DNA from: Paralvinella palmiformis
Taxonomy: Eukaryota > Annelida > Polychaeta > Terebellida > Alvinellidae
NCBI GenBank assembly: GCA_025642065.1
Contig: JAODUP010000484.1
Span: 126,501 to 190,500, forward strand
DNA: 64,000 nucleotides
Direction: 5' to 3'
A program made the position numbers and the translations under genes. Below the pieces are notes generated by a model, which searched no databases, was not told the DNA's origin, and was given only the letters and a program-made list of their open reading frames with translations. Positions 13,384 to 23,860 of this stretch are shown in pieces; the stretch's first letter is position 1, and each line of letters starts with the position of its first letter.

Positions 13384-14245
13384 TCATCATCGTGGTCATC
13401 ATCAGCATTACAACATACTAACTATGATATACTAACACTGATACTGATATACTAAGACTAGTAGAGTGGCTTATTGTTATTATAGAACAATGATGCTTTA
13501 GATTCGTGAATGTCTAATCGTCAGTTTAGCGTATTAGCAACCGAAACTAATGGCACCACGAGATGGTACCGCGATCATATTCAACATGGACTGCTTTGTC
13601 GGCAACAACAAGTTAATTAAAGCCTTTTCTTCCATTCTAGCACACTTACCTGCACTAAGAGTGTTGTCTCTTATCCGAATTAGTTTTCCCCCATTTCGTC
13701 ATTTTTTATGTAATCAAACTTTATAGAAATACTCCCCCCCCCCCCGCTCCACTGCTCATTTTCACCATCTTTCTAGGGAAAAGCGCTTACCTGTATCACC
13801 CCTGTCATATTTCCCATTGTGTTCCATTGTATCAAGAACAATCCCATTTCGTGTTGACAGATTGCAAGAAATAACAGCAGACCTGTTAATCAGAGGTGCT
13901 AAACAAAAACCAACAGATATCTTATCCATTAGCGGCGTTTTATTATCTGGCCTTTTCGCTTACCGGAATACAGACTCTTTGGATGGCTGCCAAGAACCTC
14001 ATTAAAATAAATCGTGGAGAAATATAAAGAATCTCGCGCCGGTTAAATAATAACAACAGTATTTATTTACGAGTCATAGCAAAACGATCCCGTTCTCGTG
14101 CACGTATTATCCGACATGAAAAAGTCTCCATTAAAGTAGGGCGGTTTTCGCACGAATACCGGCAGAAAACCAGAAGGCGTGAAAACTGGAATTTAGTTCT
14201 CAGCCAATCAGCTCGTCTGCCTTGAAGACGAGATGAAAACAAATC
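12600..14245. other. No gene recognised; (GAT)n-(AAT)n at 13328-13383
   Basis: There is a compound trinucleotide array at 13328-13383 and a C-homopolymer near 13735-13745. Frames at 12864-13070 (minus) and 13817-14005 (plus) are short and have no recognisable domain. Confidence 0.4.
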
Positions 14246-14306
14246 CCGGCGTGGGCATATCTGAAGGTTGTTTCATCTTTTGCTTCGCTTCATTACCTTT
14301 GGAGGA
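14246..14306 (+). mobile_element. SINE family I body fragment
   Basis: The segment from CCCGGCGTGGGCATATCTG through CATTACCTTTGGAGG matches the middle of family I. The tRNA-like head and the 3' tail are absent. Confidence 0.7.
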
Positions 14307-14437
14307 TTCCCAGTATATACTAACCGGAGAAAACGCTAGTAATGACTGATATCATCTAAATTATTATTGGTGGAGTGTACATATTGGCAATGGTTAGTAT
14401 TTACTACTTAAAGCCATGCATTACATGCCAGAATTCT

Positions 14438-14828
14438 TGTGAGCTCCGGTGGCCTAGCGGTTAAGCACCCGGCACTTGGTGCCAACGATCACAGGTTCGA
14501 ACTCCGTAAGAGGTCGAAACTTTTCCAGGGATTAATTTCTCGGCTCACTACATCGTGGTGGCTGACCACGTTAAATGGCGCTGCCGTCTCCACTGAGTTA
14601 TTAAAAATAAAGGGGGACGTTAAAAAAACTCTGAGTACGTAAAACACTCTGATGGTATTTCCGCTGCATCTTTCCGTACTGCTCCCCTGTGAGTGGTGGG
14701 GGAGAGGTTTTTCAACCACTCCAACATAGAGGCTGTGCTGATTAAGCGACAGCCCGGGGATTCTCCCCGAACAACAAAACATAGGCTGTGCTCAGTAAGC
14801 GACAGCCTGGGGTAAATCCGCAAACAAA
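14438..14828 (+). mobile_element. Complete SINE family II insertion with 23-bp target duplication
   Basis: A 391-bp insertion sits between two nearly identical 23-base copies of the target (14415-14437 and 14829-14851, beginning CATGCATTACATGCC, one mismatch). The head is tRNA-like: A box GTGGCCTAGCGGTTAAGC and B box AGGTTCGAACTCC, spaced as in a tRNA gene. The 3' part carries two copies of a roughly 45-base unit (GGCTGTGCT..TAAGCGACAGCC), at about 14730 and 14783, and ends AAATCCGCAAACAAA. The long duplication indicates mobilisation by LINE machinery. The low divergence of the duplication suggests a fairly recent insertion. Confidence 0.9.
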
Positions 14829-14945
14829 CATGCATTACATGCCAAAATTCTACGTATTGGCCTATATTGAAGAGACTGCATACAAGTTTCCCTGCACACC
14901 TTAAAGGGGGCTGTAATTATCGATGGTCAGATGCTGTGATCTATA

Positions 14946-16345
14946 TTATATTGATTCTTCCATCTCGTGAGGCATATTGGTAGCATTGTGGGTGTTCGAA
15001 TTTGTATAAATAAATTTCCAGTATAATACTTTGGATTTTGTACTGAGTAAATCTAAAGCTGGCGAACACAGTGGCTCTATTTTATCATTATTATATATAG
15101 ATAGAGGTCTGCTGGCATGTTTGTACTGTATATAATTAATTTTTTGCAGTGCTAATATATATCTCCATAAGCCATGTATAGCCTGCCTAATTCTCAGATG
15201 GTCTATAAAGGAACAATTGATTTGATACTTATTGTTAAGTTCATCCTGGCTCAGAAAATTACCGACGGAGTCTAGCATGTCTCCTGCATATCTAATTCCA
15301 CTTTGGAACCAACATTGACAGAATACTGTATTATGGTCAACTGTGATGTTTTTATTGAACCATGATGTTTCATGTGTCATTTCCGAGATTGTGTTGGACT
15401 TATTGCTACGTACAGTGTTTAGATCATGCATAATATTTCTATAAAATTTGGGTAGCTTTTCTAATGTGTTTTTGCTTATTCCCGTGCATCTCAGCAAGTA
15501 TTCGAAAGGTAACCCAACTATGCCATCTAATATCAGCTTCCACGAGGAAGTAGGATTATTTATTGCGCTCTTAACCCATCTCACATTTTAGTGATTTGAT
15601 TTTTCTTGTCATGTCAATCAGCTTAGGCCCCTTTGTTCTATTTGTTTGCTCATTGTGTTTCTTGCTATTTTATTTACCTTTCCATTCCAAAACAATTTAC
15701 GAAATATATTTTTCTGTTTCTTTTTACTGGTCCTAATCTTTTTTAATTCTTGGTTCAAAGTTATATTTCATACTTTCTACTTCAGTTTTACATATATGCG
15801 TCCTAGAATGTGAATTGGTCCATCAGTCCAATTTAGATTATAATCATTCTTGAAGCGTTCCATATGTTTGCCTATCATAAATGCTTGTGTTTTATCAGTG
15901 TTGGCCTTAAGGCCTACAATTAGTTCAAAGTTGTGCAACAGATCTTTTACAAATTTTATTGATTCACCGCTCTCCAGTATGAGGGTGGTGTCATCAGCCA
16001 TTTGACTAATTTTAATTTCTTTAGACTTCAGTCTTATACCGTTAATGTTTTTGCATGCCTTATATTGATAGCTAACATTTCAACAACTAACAAAAATAAA
16101 TAAGCAGAGAGGGGACCACCTTGATGAATACCTCTGAATATACGTACAATGTAACTTTTAACATCAGTGTAAATAATGGGATCCACTTTCGAAAAATGTC
16201 GAAATATATTTTATCCAGAAAACTCCATTTAACGGTGTCGAAGACCTTTTCGAAATCGATCAACAAGAGAACAGCAGACATGGCTTCTTCGGCTTTGAAG
16301 TACTTTATTATATCTGTTATCGTTCGTATATTTTGTTTTTCCAAT
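14946..16345 (-). mobile_element. L1/Tx1-like LINE reverse-transcriptase remnant
   Basis: On the minus strand, in element order, the frames read IRTITDIIKYFKAEEAMSA, LLLIDFEKVFDTVKWSFL (RT motif with catalytic D), GIHQGGPLSAYLFLLVVEML (seen across a shift near 16130), MADDTTLILESGESI (catalytic ADD box intact) and GLKANTDKTQAFMIGK. A C-terminal frame of 212 codons at 14946-15584 contains WFNKNITVDHN, YAGDMLDSVGNFLSQDEL and DHLRIRQAIHG. The motif style (FEKAFDTV-x-W, QGGPLSAYLF, ADDT) fits the L1/Tx1 side of non-LTR elements and is unlike the CR1/L2-like copies nearby. Stops and frame breaks make it inactive. Confidence 0.8.
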
Positions 16346-16475
16346 ATAACGGTCTTTTACGGTATGCTGATTGATCGTTAATGGTGATCGATGGCAAGAT
16401 ATCACTTAGATGTATGGCTAGTAGTTTTGTGATATGTTGTAAGAATTGTCAACGATATCCAGTTTTTCAAAAATG

Positions 16476-16554
16476 CTGTTTGTTTGTTTGTTTGTTTGTT
16501 TGTTTGTTTGTTTGTTTGTTTGTTTGTTTGTTTGTTTGTTTGTTTGTTTGTTTG
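16476..16554. repeat. (TGTT)n microsatellite
   Basis: About 19 perfect TGTT/TTTG units. A 75-codon cysteine/leucine/phenylalanine-rich frame over it is an artefact. Confidence 0.95.
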
Positions 16555-16689
16555 TATTTTGTTTGTTTGTTAAAATTTGTTTCGTTGTCAATGTTTGTTT
16601 TTAGCTAATTTTATTATGATTTTGTTATATATATCTAATAAATGTGTTTTTAAAAGCGACATCAAAAATATGTACTTATGACTATTATG

Positions 16690-16914
16690 TTAATATAATA
16701 TCTTTGGTGCAAACTACGGCGCGGTATATTGTTAGACTAGGGCGAGTCTGTCAGTGATTTGGATAGTCTCTTCATTAGTGATACCTGATGACTAATCAGT
16801 TACACTCTACGGGAATAACACCCTACAGACACAGTTAACACTGGGGTTTGATCCCACGACCTGGACATCTACTTAGCAGCGAGTTACCGATCGTGCTACG
16901 AGAGCGCCTATCAC
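16690..16914 (-). mobile_element. Probable tRNA-derived SINE head and body
   Basis: The minus strand reads GGCGCTCTCGTAGCACGATC then GGTAACTCGCTGCTAAG (A-box-like), and GGTCGTGGGATCAAACCCC (B-box-like) at tRNA-like spacing. A 130-base body runs to about 16690. The 3' end and duplication were not identified. Confidence 0.55.
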
Positions 16915-16925
16915 AATGATACTTC

Positions 16926-17020
16926 TATGCCAGGTTAGTGAACGGTTAGTAGAGCATTTCAATTCCTACATCCGAGTCATGGGGTTGTATCCCAGTGTTG
17001 TTTATGTATGTGGGAAGTTC
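16926..17020 (+). mobile_element. Possible second tRNA-like SINE head
   Basis: GGTTAGTGAACGGTTAGTAG and, about 45 bases on, ATGGGGTTGTATCCCAG have A-box and B-box character. It lies head to head with the minus-strand SINE at 16690-16914. The B box deviates from consensus. Confidence 0.4.
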
Positions 17021-17171
17021 ATCAATCAACAACATAGCATTACTCGGCATGCATTTATTGAATTATTAAGCTGATAAAACTTAAACTACCCCACAGTGTT
17101 GAAAAGGATCAGATCAGAAGCGCAATGATTAGGTGGTGAAGACATTACACTGATAAGTAATAAATAGATTA

Positions 17172-17219
<48 letters not shown>
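17172..17219. repeat. (AT)n microsatellite
   Basis: Twenty-four perfect TA units. Confidence 0.95.
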
Positions 17220-17221
<2 letters not shown>

Positions 17222-17257
17222 GAATCACTTTCGGCTGAACGGGTGCGCTAATCACAT

Positions 17258-17400
17258 TCAATAAATTCATCAAGGTTGTCCCCTCTCTGCTTATTTATTT
17301 TTGCTAGTTAATGAAATATCTTATTAGAGTGCCCGATATTCAAACTATAACCAAAATATTTCCTATTATATAATAGCGAAATGATTTCCTTGGCACTGTG
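17258..17400 (+). mobile_element. Second L1/Tx1-like RT fragment, opposite orientation
   Basis: The plus frame reads IHQGCPLSAYLFLLVNEI then a stop. The DNA closely matches the complement of 16070-16140 (TCATCAAGG.TGTCCCCTCTC, TGCTTATTTATTTTTG), so it is a separate piece of the same family about 1.1 kb away in inverted orientation. Confidence 0.75.
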
Positions 17401-18020
17401 CCAAAGACTGGCTGGATTTCCTATATCTCATCCCGAAATAACCCGTTCAGCTTCTGGTTTCATTATCTTCCGTTTGCTCTTAATATAGTTATTATTAATA
17501 TGGATCATATCAATTGTATCTGATGAACCAAATAGACAGACAGATAGACAGACAAACGATTATACAGTTAACCAAACAGACAAGGAGACAGAAGGGCAGA
17601 TAGACAGAGAGAACGATGAATGGATCTGTTAACAAATAGGACAACTGAAAAGACGAAACGACCATAAATATCAAATATTGGACACGCTTCACAAACGAGA
17701 GGATCAACCTGTTTGATCCTGAATAACTTCTAATAACATTTATACTGTAATGTCATTGTGTATGAAGGGAAGTTCACTGATTGTTTCATTCATCATTTTA
17801 TTCACGTGTTTGATGTAAACAATCTAGAAACCAGACTTGATGGAGTCGATGGACTGATCCGTGTCATGGGTTAACTCAGTTTGGTGGATCGACTGAAGTG
17901 ATGTGAATCCATATGATATGAGCCTGTCATAACCTGATGGACCGGTATCTCATGATATCGCTACATCAAACGAACACCGGTTTTTGGTAAATGCGTTCTT
18001 GCGTACGTGCGTGCGTTCTT
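17400..18020. other. No gene recognised
   Basis: Imperfect GACA repeats occur at about 17530-17610 and give an artefactual cysteine/leucine-rich minus frame. Nothing else was recognised. Confidence 0.4.
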
Positions 18021-18025
18021 ACGCG

Positions 18026-18026
18026 G

Positions 18027-18057
<31 letters not shown>

Positions 18058-18059
18058 AT

Positions 18060-18120
<61 letters not shown>
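18026..18120. repeat. (AC)n-(AT)n compound microsatellite
   Basis: (AC)n at 18026-18050, then mixed units, then (AT)n at 18066-18120. Confidence 0.95.
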
Positions 18121-18121
<1 letters not shown>

Positions 18122-18942
18122 CAAGAGACATAGGGAGGAAGCATCACAATAAAGGTATACCGCGTGTTCAAAATATTACATTTTATACGACAACAGTAAA
18201 CGACATGCTACCTGACTAAATTATCGGAACTTAGCGTTCGATGCCAAAATCTGAAAACAGATTCTCCGAAAAATAGACTACGATTAAATGATACCCGTTC
18301 ACAAACATTCCATATTCATATTTTAAATATTGCCCACTTAAAAAAGTACATTATTTTCCATATTTCCGAGTAAATCTGCAGATTTTACGAATGTCCGCAT
18401 AATTTGCAAACGTTACAGCTAAATAGACACCAATTATATAGCTCAATATATTAGACGTTGCGTGAACAAGCACGTATTCCGAGACTACGGTGCTACTGAA
18501 CATATCGGGATTGTGGCCAACTTAACGAGCATCGGATGGTGTGAGCTAACATTTGACGGATTTCTAGATAGCATCATTATAGTATGACCTTATGTTGGTG
18601 AGTACACTTCGTTACCTTCTCAATTGACCTTTGCCCCGTAATTCAGGAACTATCGCGTCATCGGAGTAAACGATTAATAACAGAACTATCACCACACTGT
18701 GGAGGTAACGGACTGTGGAGATTCCGCCATTTCATCCAACACTGGGAATAAATAATTCCATCGGTAGGCCAATTATTAGATTAATCACGGGATCGGCTAT
18801 TTGCGTATTTCTTTCTAGCCATATTCTCTTACTGAGAAATGCCAATTAGAGATTCCGGATCGTTGTTGCGCGTCGGTCGGTCGGTTTGCTCCGTGCGATA
18901 TAATAGTAAATAATTCCAAGCTTACGGCGCGCAACACCCTCC

Positions 18943-18987
<45 letters not shown>

Positions 18988-19742
18988 GTTTTTTGTAATC
19001 TACGGTGTCTTGCCCGCCTTTGGTGACGCTGATTAGCTCTGAATACCTGCCGCGGAAACGCCGTCTTGGTGAATGCGGTTTCCAATAACACTAATGTCCT
19101 TCATCGATGCCTTGGGACGGAAGCGTATTGCCGAGAAAGCATCCCAAGCGCATCTATGATTGGATTGTCTTCGTATTCGAGCGACAGCTTCCTGCCGTCC
19201 CGCTACACATACAATTATCACACCTGGCTGCGGTATTAGCGATACGGCGACACCTGTCCCGGGCATTTTCCGACGAATAATGTTCAGTTTCCTTTCCGGA
19301 CGGGAAGCGGCGATGGCGACTGAGGCTTTATCCGGAAACGAGCATCGGACCACGAACAACGGTGTGGGCGTTGTTTGTATCACCTCACAATCCCCACCGA
19401 CCCCTTATTGTTTACACAGGTGAACCTGTAAAGCAGCCAACTGTCGGAGAGAGGTATAGTTGATGTATACGGCGATAATTAAACAAATCCGAGGCGTCAG
19501 CTTTTGTTAGAATAGTCCCAAAAGCTCGGCTCTCAGCTAAAGTCTAATGAGTTGACGACCGGCTGAAGCCGGCGTTAACTGAAATGAGAAATCTCCCACA
19601 GGATCGACGTAGACCTGATGGCTATAGGTGGCGACACGTGTTCCGTTTATAAATCACCAATCTTTATTTCATTGAATTACTTCCAATAGTAAAGTACGAG
19701 GGACGGGTTCGAGAGACAAAGGAAACGTGTGTGTGTATATGT
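18121..19742. other. No gene recognised; GC-richer block at 19000-19450
   Basis: (AT)n lies at 18945-18985. 19000-19450 has higher GC and complementary open frames (116 codons minus at 19033-19383; 87 codons plus at 19160-19423) with no domain. It could be an unrecognised exon or a regulatory block upstream of the GPCR, but the sequence alone does not decide. Confidence 0.35.
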
Positions 19743-19800
19743 GGTGTCTTCTAATGACTCCTGCTAGTAAGGTCGCTTTACCTGAATTTACATAATTATT
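19743..19800 (+). mobile_element. LINE 3'-end fragment
   Basis: The string ACTCCTGCTAGTAAGGTCGC then TTTACC.GAATTTACAT is a diverged copy of the hairpin and start of tail seen in the LINE copies at 2980-3060 and 5641-5700. Confidence 0.65.
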
Positions 19801-19890
19801 TATTCATTTATTCCCATTCTATTGTTATGTGCCTAGAATATATATTGTTATTTATTTTATCATATATATAAATTGTGCGTGTATGTATAT

Positions 19891-19904
19891 CTCTCTCTCT
19901 GTGT

Positions 19905-19960
<56 letters not shown>
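19891..19960. repeat. (CT)n-(GT)n microsatellite
   Basis: Short (CT)n, then (GT)n to 19960. Confidence 0.95.
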
Positions 19961-19965
<5 letters not shown>

Positions 19966-20101
19966 ATAAAGATAGTTAAGGCGCTGGCACAGTTGTTGTA
20001 CTTTCATTCAAACAACAATTAACTCCAAACTGATCGCTGTCGTATGGTGAACAAATTAATGGGATATTAAAAGGCATATTAGTGGTATATCCACTACGAC
20101 A

Positions 20102-20260
<159 letters not shown>

Positions 20261-20684
20261 AGCTGTGTATAATAAGGCACAGGCACGCGTAATATGTAAC
20301 AAGTAGGTAATATGTACATAGGTAAGTGGGAAAGTAAATATGTTGGTCTGTTTATATTCCTGCCGGTCCGTCCTAGTGCCTGCGTGCTTCCCCGCCTGCC
20401 TGTTTGCCTGCTTGCTTGCCTGCCTGACTGCTTGCATTTCTATAGCCAATGTTAATCCCACCCCTCCACTGCTATCTGTCCGTAGGTGATCTCAACCGGC
20501 TTGTTATTATTATCTGCCTGAGGGGTTGATCTGATGCCGTCAGTTGTGTAGCCTGTGTTGGTCAGGTTATAGAACATTACGCCTTTCTTCGGCATTCATG
20601 GCGTCAGCGGGCCAATGGTAAATGGCCAGCCATTGGTTGGCTGCTTGGCCGCGGACGGCCAACGAGCTCACTACAGTGCCACTC

Positions 20685-20690
20685 TATAAA
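20685..20690 (+). promoter_or_regulatory. Candidate TATA box for the GPCR gene
   Basis: TATAAA in the context CTCTATAAAACGGC at the start of a GC-rich block leading to the GPCR coding region. It implies a start near 20715. This is inferred from position and context only. Confidence 0.45.
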
Positions 20691-20714
20691 ACGGCGAGTG
20701 TGCGTCCGTCGCCT

Positions 20715-21203
20715 CTCTGACGACAACAAGATAACGCTGCCTAACACAGCGAGCCTCTCGCTCGGTAATTAACACGAGGTGCTCGCCAGCGGAGTGACTT
20801 CATAACTGACAACGCGACGATTTGTTCGTCGCGCGGTATTCTGACAGGTGGAAAACGGAACCGAACTAACAATAACCACGTCCACGCTTAGCCCAGTGCC
20901 TTTCATCTACTCGTCATCGAGCTAACTTCGCCGTTCTTCTTCGGCCGAGAAAAAACGGTGAAGGTTTGTGATGTGACTATTTTCGCTAGAGCGGAGCAAC
21001 CGCTATTTTGTTAAATCGTTCTCGCTGATAAGACGGAATAAAAACGAACGGGACGTCGTCATACCGAAATGAAGCCGACGTTGAAAGCCATGCCAACTAT
21101 ATGTATGCGACGAAAGATAGTTGTTCGTATCAACCATGAGCATCGCCATGAGGATCGCGTACCGGACGCATGAGGCGGGGCCATAGCGGCAATCACCGAA
21201 CAG
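20715..21203 (+). other. Predicted 5' UTR exon of the GPCR gene
   Basis: The block from about 25 bases past the TATA box to a perfect-looking donor (CAG|GTAAGA, GT at 21204) is GC-rich and lacks a long coding frame. The likely acceptor is CATCTCAG|GCC at 21461, giving a 258-base intron just upstream of the coding start. Start and splice sites are inferences. Confidence 0.4.
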
Positions 21204-21507
21204 GTAAGAATGGTTCATCAATAATTCACAATCCCTTTTTATACCGAGCACTCGTCATTACGGCTAGCGCACGCGTCGACGATAAATCGGACCATTTTAG
21301 TTTTCGCCGTCAGGGGGCAGTTCTGATGACGGCCGATGACGGACGGCGACAGTGCATGGTGTCACAAAGTAGCGGCTCGCTGCATGGAGCGTCGCCGAAT
21401 AGGCCACCACGATACGGGGTGTCGCGCGCGTGCAATGGATATTTTGTCACGGCCATCTCAGGCCGCCACCGCCTCGGTCCACTAACGCCGCTAACATCAT
21501 GTGCACC

Positions 21508-22668
21508 ATGGAAGTGACCGACGAGGCGAATCAGAGGCGATCGTGCGAAGTGTTCAACTTCGTCGTGTGCGCCCTGGTGATCGGCTTGGTCTGCCTGATC
21601 GGGCTGGCCGGTAACATCACCTCGTTTCTGGTGCTGCTGAAGCACAAATCGGACACGACGGCCATTTTCCTGCTCGAGTGCATGGCGCTGGCTGACTCGA
21701 TGCTGCTGCTGACGACCGTCTTCATCTACTCGCTGCCCTCCTTCTACTCGTTCACGGGCTCGTTGACCGTCGTCCAGCGACTGTGCGACGCCATCAAGGT
21801 CTACGTCTGGCCGGTTGCCATGATCACGCACACGGTCACCATTTGGCTGACGGTGCTGGTCACGTGGAACCGATTCTGCGCCTGCTGCCGGCCGATCGGC
21901 TCCTACCGGAAGCTGAGCTTGCCGGCCGTCCGCCTGCAGGTGTTCGGCGTCCTGGTGCTGTCGGCGATCTACAACATGCCGCGCTTCTTCGAGCACCAGC
22001 CGATCGCCGCGGGCACCGTCGCCGAGAACGCGACCGGAGTCGAGCTCGTCGAGTCGAACGTCAACGAGTCATCGTCGTCGCGGTCATCGTTGTCGTCTTC
22101 GTCGTCGTCACAAGCTATGGCGTCGACGACGACGGTGAACCTCGGCGACAGCCAGATCTATCAGATCATCTACTCGAACGTCATCTACTTCCCGGTGATG
22201 TACATCGTCCCGTTGTTGAGCATGTCCTATCTGAACGTGCGTCTGATCCGGAGCCTGAAGGCCATCCGAATGAAGAAGCAGACGCTGACCGGCCACAAGC
22301 CGCGGGAGGACCACATCACGCACTGCGTGGTCGTCATCGTGATCTGTTTCATCGTCTGCCAGACGCCGGCACTCGTCAACCAGATCTTCTGGGCGGCGCT
22401 CGACAACGGAGATCGGCGGTGCGGCCGATTTCACTTCTACTACACGAAGCTCAGCGACACGCTGGTCGTCATCAACTCGTCCTGCAACTTCGCCATCTAC
22501 TGCCTGTTCGGGAAGAGCTTCCGGAAGATCTTCCTCGACGCCCTCTGCCGATCGAACGGGCAGCGCGTCAGCAACAGGACGCAGACGTGCCTTAACGATC
22601 TCAACGAGACGGATGGTACAACGATCCGCAAAAAGAGTGCCGAAACCTGCGAGACAAACGCTGTCTGA
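21508..22668 (+). CDS. Intronless class A GPCR, FMRFamide-receptor-like
   Basis: This is a seven-transmembrane receptor of 386 residues, probably a plasma-membrane neuropeptide receptor signalling through G proteins. TM1 (about 17-44) has GN at 35-36. TM2 has LAD with D63. TM3 starts after C93 and ends WNRF at 120-123, where D/E-R-Y is usual. TM4 ends near P158. TM5 has P235. TM6 has CQTP at 284-287 in place of CWxP. TM7 has NFAIY at 327-331 in place of NPxxY, followed by a GKSFRKIF helix 8. The style of TM6 and TM7 (VCQTPALVNQI, SSCNFAIYCLFGKSF) is that of FMRFamide-type receptors. Loop 2 (about 160-220) is long, serine-rich, has sequons at N174 and N186, and contains no cysteine. I chose the ATG at 21508 because ACCATGG is a strong context; an in-frame ATG at 21499 and one at 21430 also exist. 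The codons are far more GC-rich than the surrounding DNA. The ligand cannot be told from sequence. Confidence 0.9.
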   Translation: MEVTDEANQRRSCEVFNFVVCALVIGLVCLIGLAGNITSFLVLLKHKSDTTAIFLLECMALADSMLLLTTVFIYSLPSFYSFTGSLTVVQRLCDAIKVYVWPVAMITHTVTIWLTVLVTWNRFCACCRPIGSYRKLSLPAVRLQVFGVLVLSAIYNMPRFFEHQPIAAGTVAENATGVELVESNVNESSSSRSSLSSSSSSQAMASTTTVNLGDSQIYQIIYSNVIYFPVMYIVPLLSMSYLNVRLIRSLKAIRMKKQTLTGHKPREDHITHCVVVIVICFIVCQTPALVNQIFWAALDNGDRRCGRFHFYYTKLSDTLVVINSSCNFAIYCLFGKSFRKIFLDALCRSNGQRVSNRTQTCLNDLNETDGTTIRKKSAETCETNAV

Positions 22669-22707
22669 AACAAAATCTGTAACTATATCCCTATATCTAC
22701 CTATATT

Positions 22708-22711
<4 letters not shown>

Positions 22712-22759
<48 letters not shown>
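22712..22759. repeat. (AT)n microsatellite in predicted GPCR 3' UTR
   Basis: Perfect TA units start 44 bases after the GPCR stop codon. Confidence 0.95.
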
Positions 22760-22760
<1 letters not shown>

Positions 22761-23373
22761 TTGATTGTGTATTTACATATGAACTGTAATTGGCGTGCAC
22801 ATAATGTGCCTTATGATGTTACTATATAGGCACAGGCGTCAATTTCATGGGACATGTGCTGTACATGAATGAAACATGACACAATCGGGATCAATCGGCC
22901 AAGCCATCTCCGAGAAGAGAATTATCGGCATCTCAACAACTTCATTACATTTTCTTCATATTTCGACCCTATATTATCCTAGTATTATCGAGTGTTGTGT
23001 GTCAATTCGTCGGGATCCGGTTTATATTTTGTCCTTAACCGGATCAGATCAGATCAATCGAGTACCTGCTAACGGCTCACTTTGTACATAGAACGATGTA
23101 TGCACGTGAGTTTCGTGGTATGTAGTGTTTTAAGCGCGTGTGCGTGCGCGCACACACATACACACACACACACACAGGCATACATATCCGCACAGACATA
23201 TATACACACACAAAACATACATGCTATTGTTTCTATTAAGTGTCAATGGTAAAGTAGCTCATAATATAATGTTTGTTGGCCTTAGACTGCGTTGATAGCT
23301 ACATTCAAGTACAATCCGAGTACGTTCACGTGTCATCGGGTAATCGTTGTTGTTTTTTCAGCACCTTAATTCA

Positions 23374-23379
23374 AATAAA
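23374..23379 (+). terminator. Candidate poly(A) signal of the GPCR gene
   Basis: AATAAA followed by a T run and, 30-60 bases on, GTTGTTGTTGTGGTGG, a GU-rich element of the expected kind. It would give a 3' UTR of about 0.7 kb. Not proven. Confidence 0.4.
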
Positions 23380-23799
23380 CTTTTTTTAGTTTATTACAGT
23401 GAGCAAAATATTCTTGTTTTGTTGTTGTTGTGGTGGTGGCGGTGTTATTTATTCTGTTTCGTTTTGTTATTATCATTCGTTGATTCACGTATTCGATGGT
23501 GTTGCTGCAATCTTTAAAAATGCTCATCAGTCGGGCAAGGTGCTCATTATTATCCTAATTATATTATAAATATAAACTTACTGGCCCCTGTAGTAGTCTA
23601 GTAGGTCCACTTCCGTTCGGAATCATACTCTAATATCTCAGTGGAAAAGCGGATGATATGGTTAGCCATTCGAGTCATAATTCAGTATTTAGATATGCGT
23701 ATATTTATTCGTCTTGTCACGTTATGTTATAAAGATACGCGTACAAAATCAACCAATGGCGACCTATGATGATGATAATAATATTAATAATAATAATAA

Positions 23800-23860
23800 G
23801 AATAATAATAATAAATTATTATTACTAGCAGGAGCGATTCAAAGGCATCTACGACAGTTA
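23800..23860 (-). mobile_element. LINE 3'-end fragment with (ATT)n tail
   Basis: The minus strand reads TGCC.TTTGAATCGCTCCTGC, then TAGTAATAATAATTTATT and (ATT)n to about 23765. It is a diverged copy of the LINE 3' end, with the right arm of the hairpin lost. Confidence 0.7.

Noticed and set aside
14439..14835. Open frames within the SINE at 14438-14828
   Set aside because: The insertion is a Pol III-type element, and the frames have no start context or domain.
16381..16608. 75-codon Cys/Leu/Phe-rich frame
   Set aside because: It is encoded by the (TGTT)n array.
19033..19423. Two complementary frames of 116 and 87 codons
   Set aside because: No domain, no splice context and mutually overlapping strands. 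Kept only as an unrecognised GC-richer block.
21310..22800. Frames of 228, 270 and 230 codons overlapping the GPCR
   Set aside because: These are GC-rich shadow frames of the receptor. They have no domains, and their Arg/Asp-rich make-up is typical of frame shadows.
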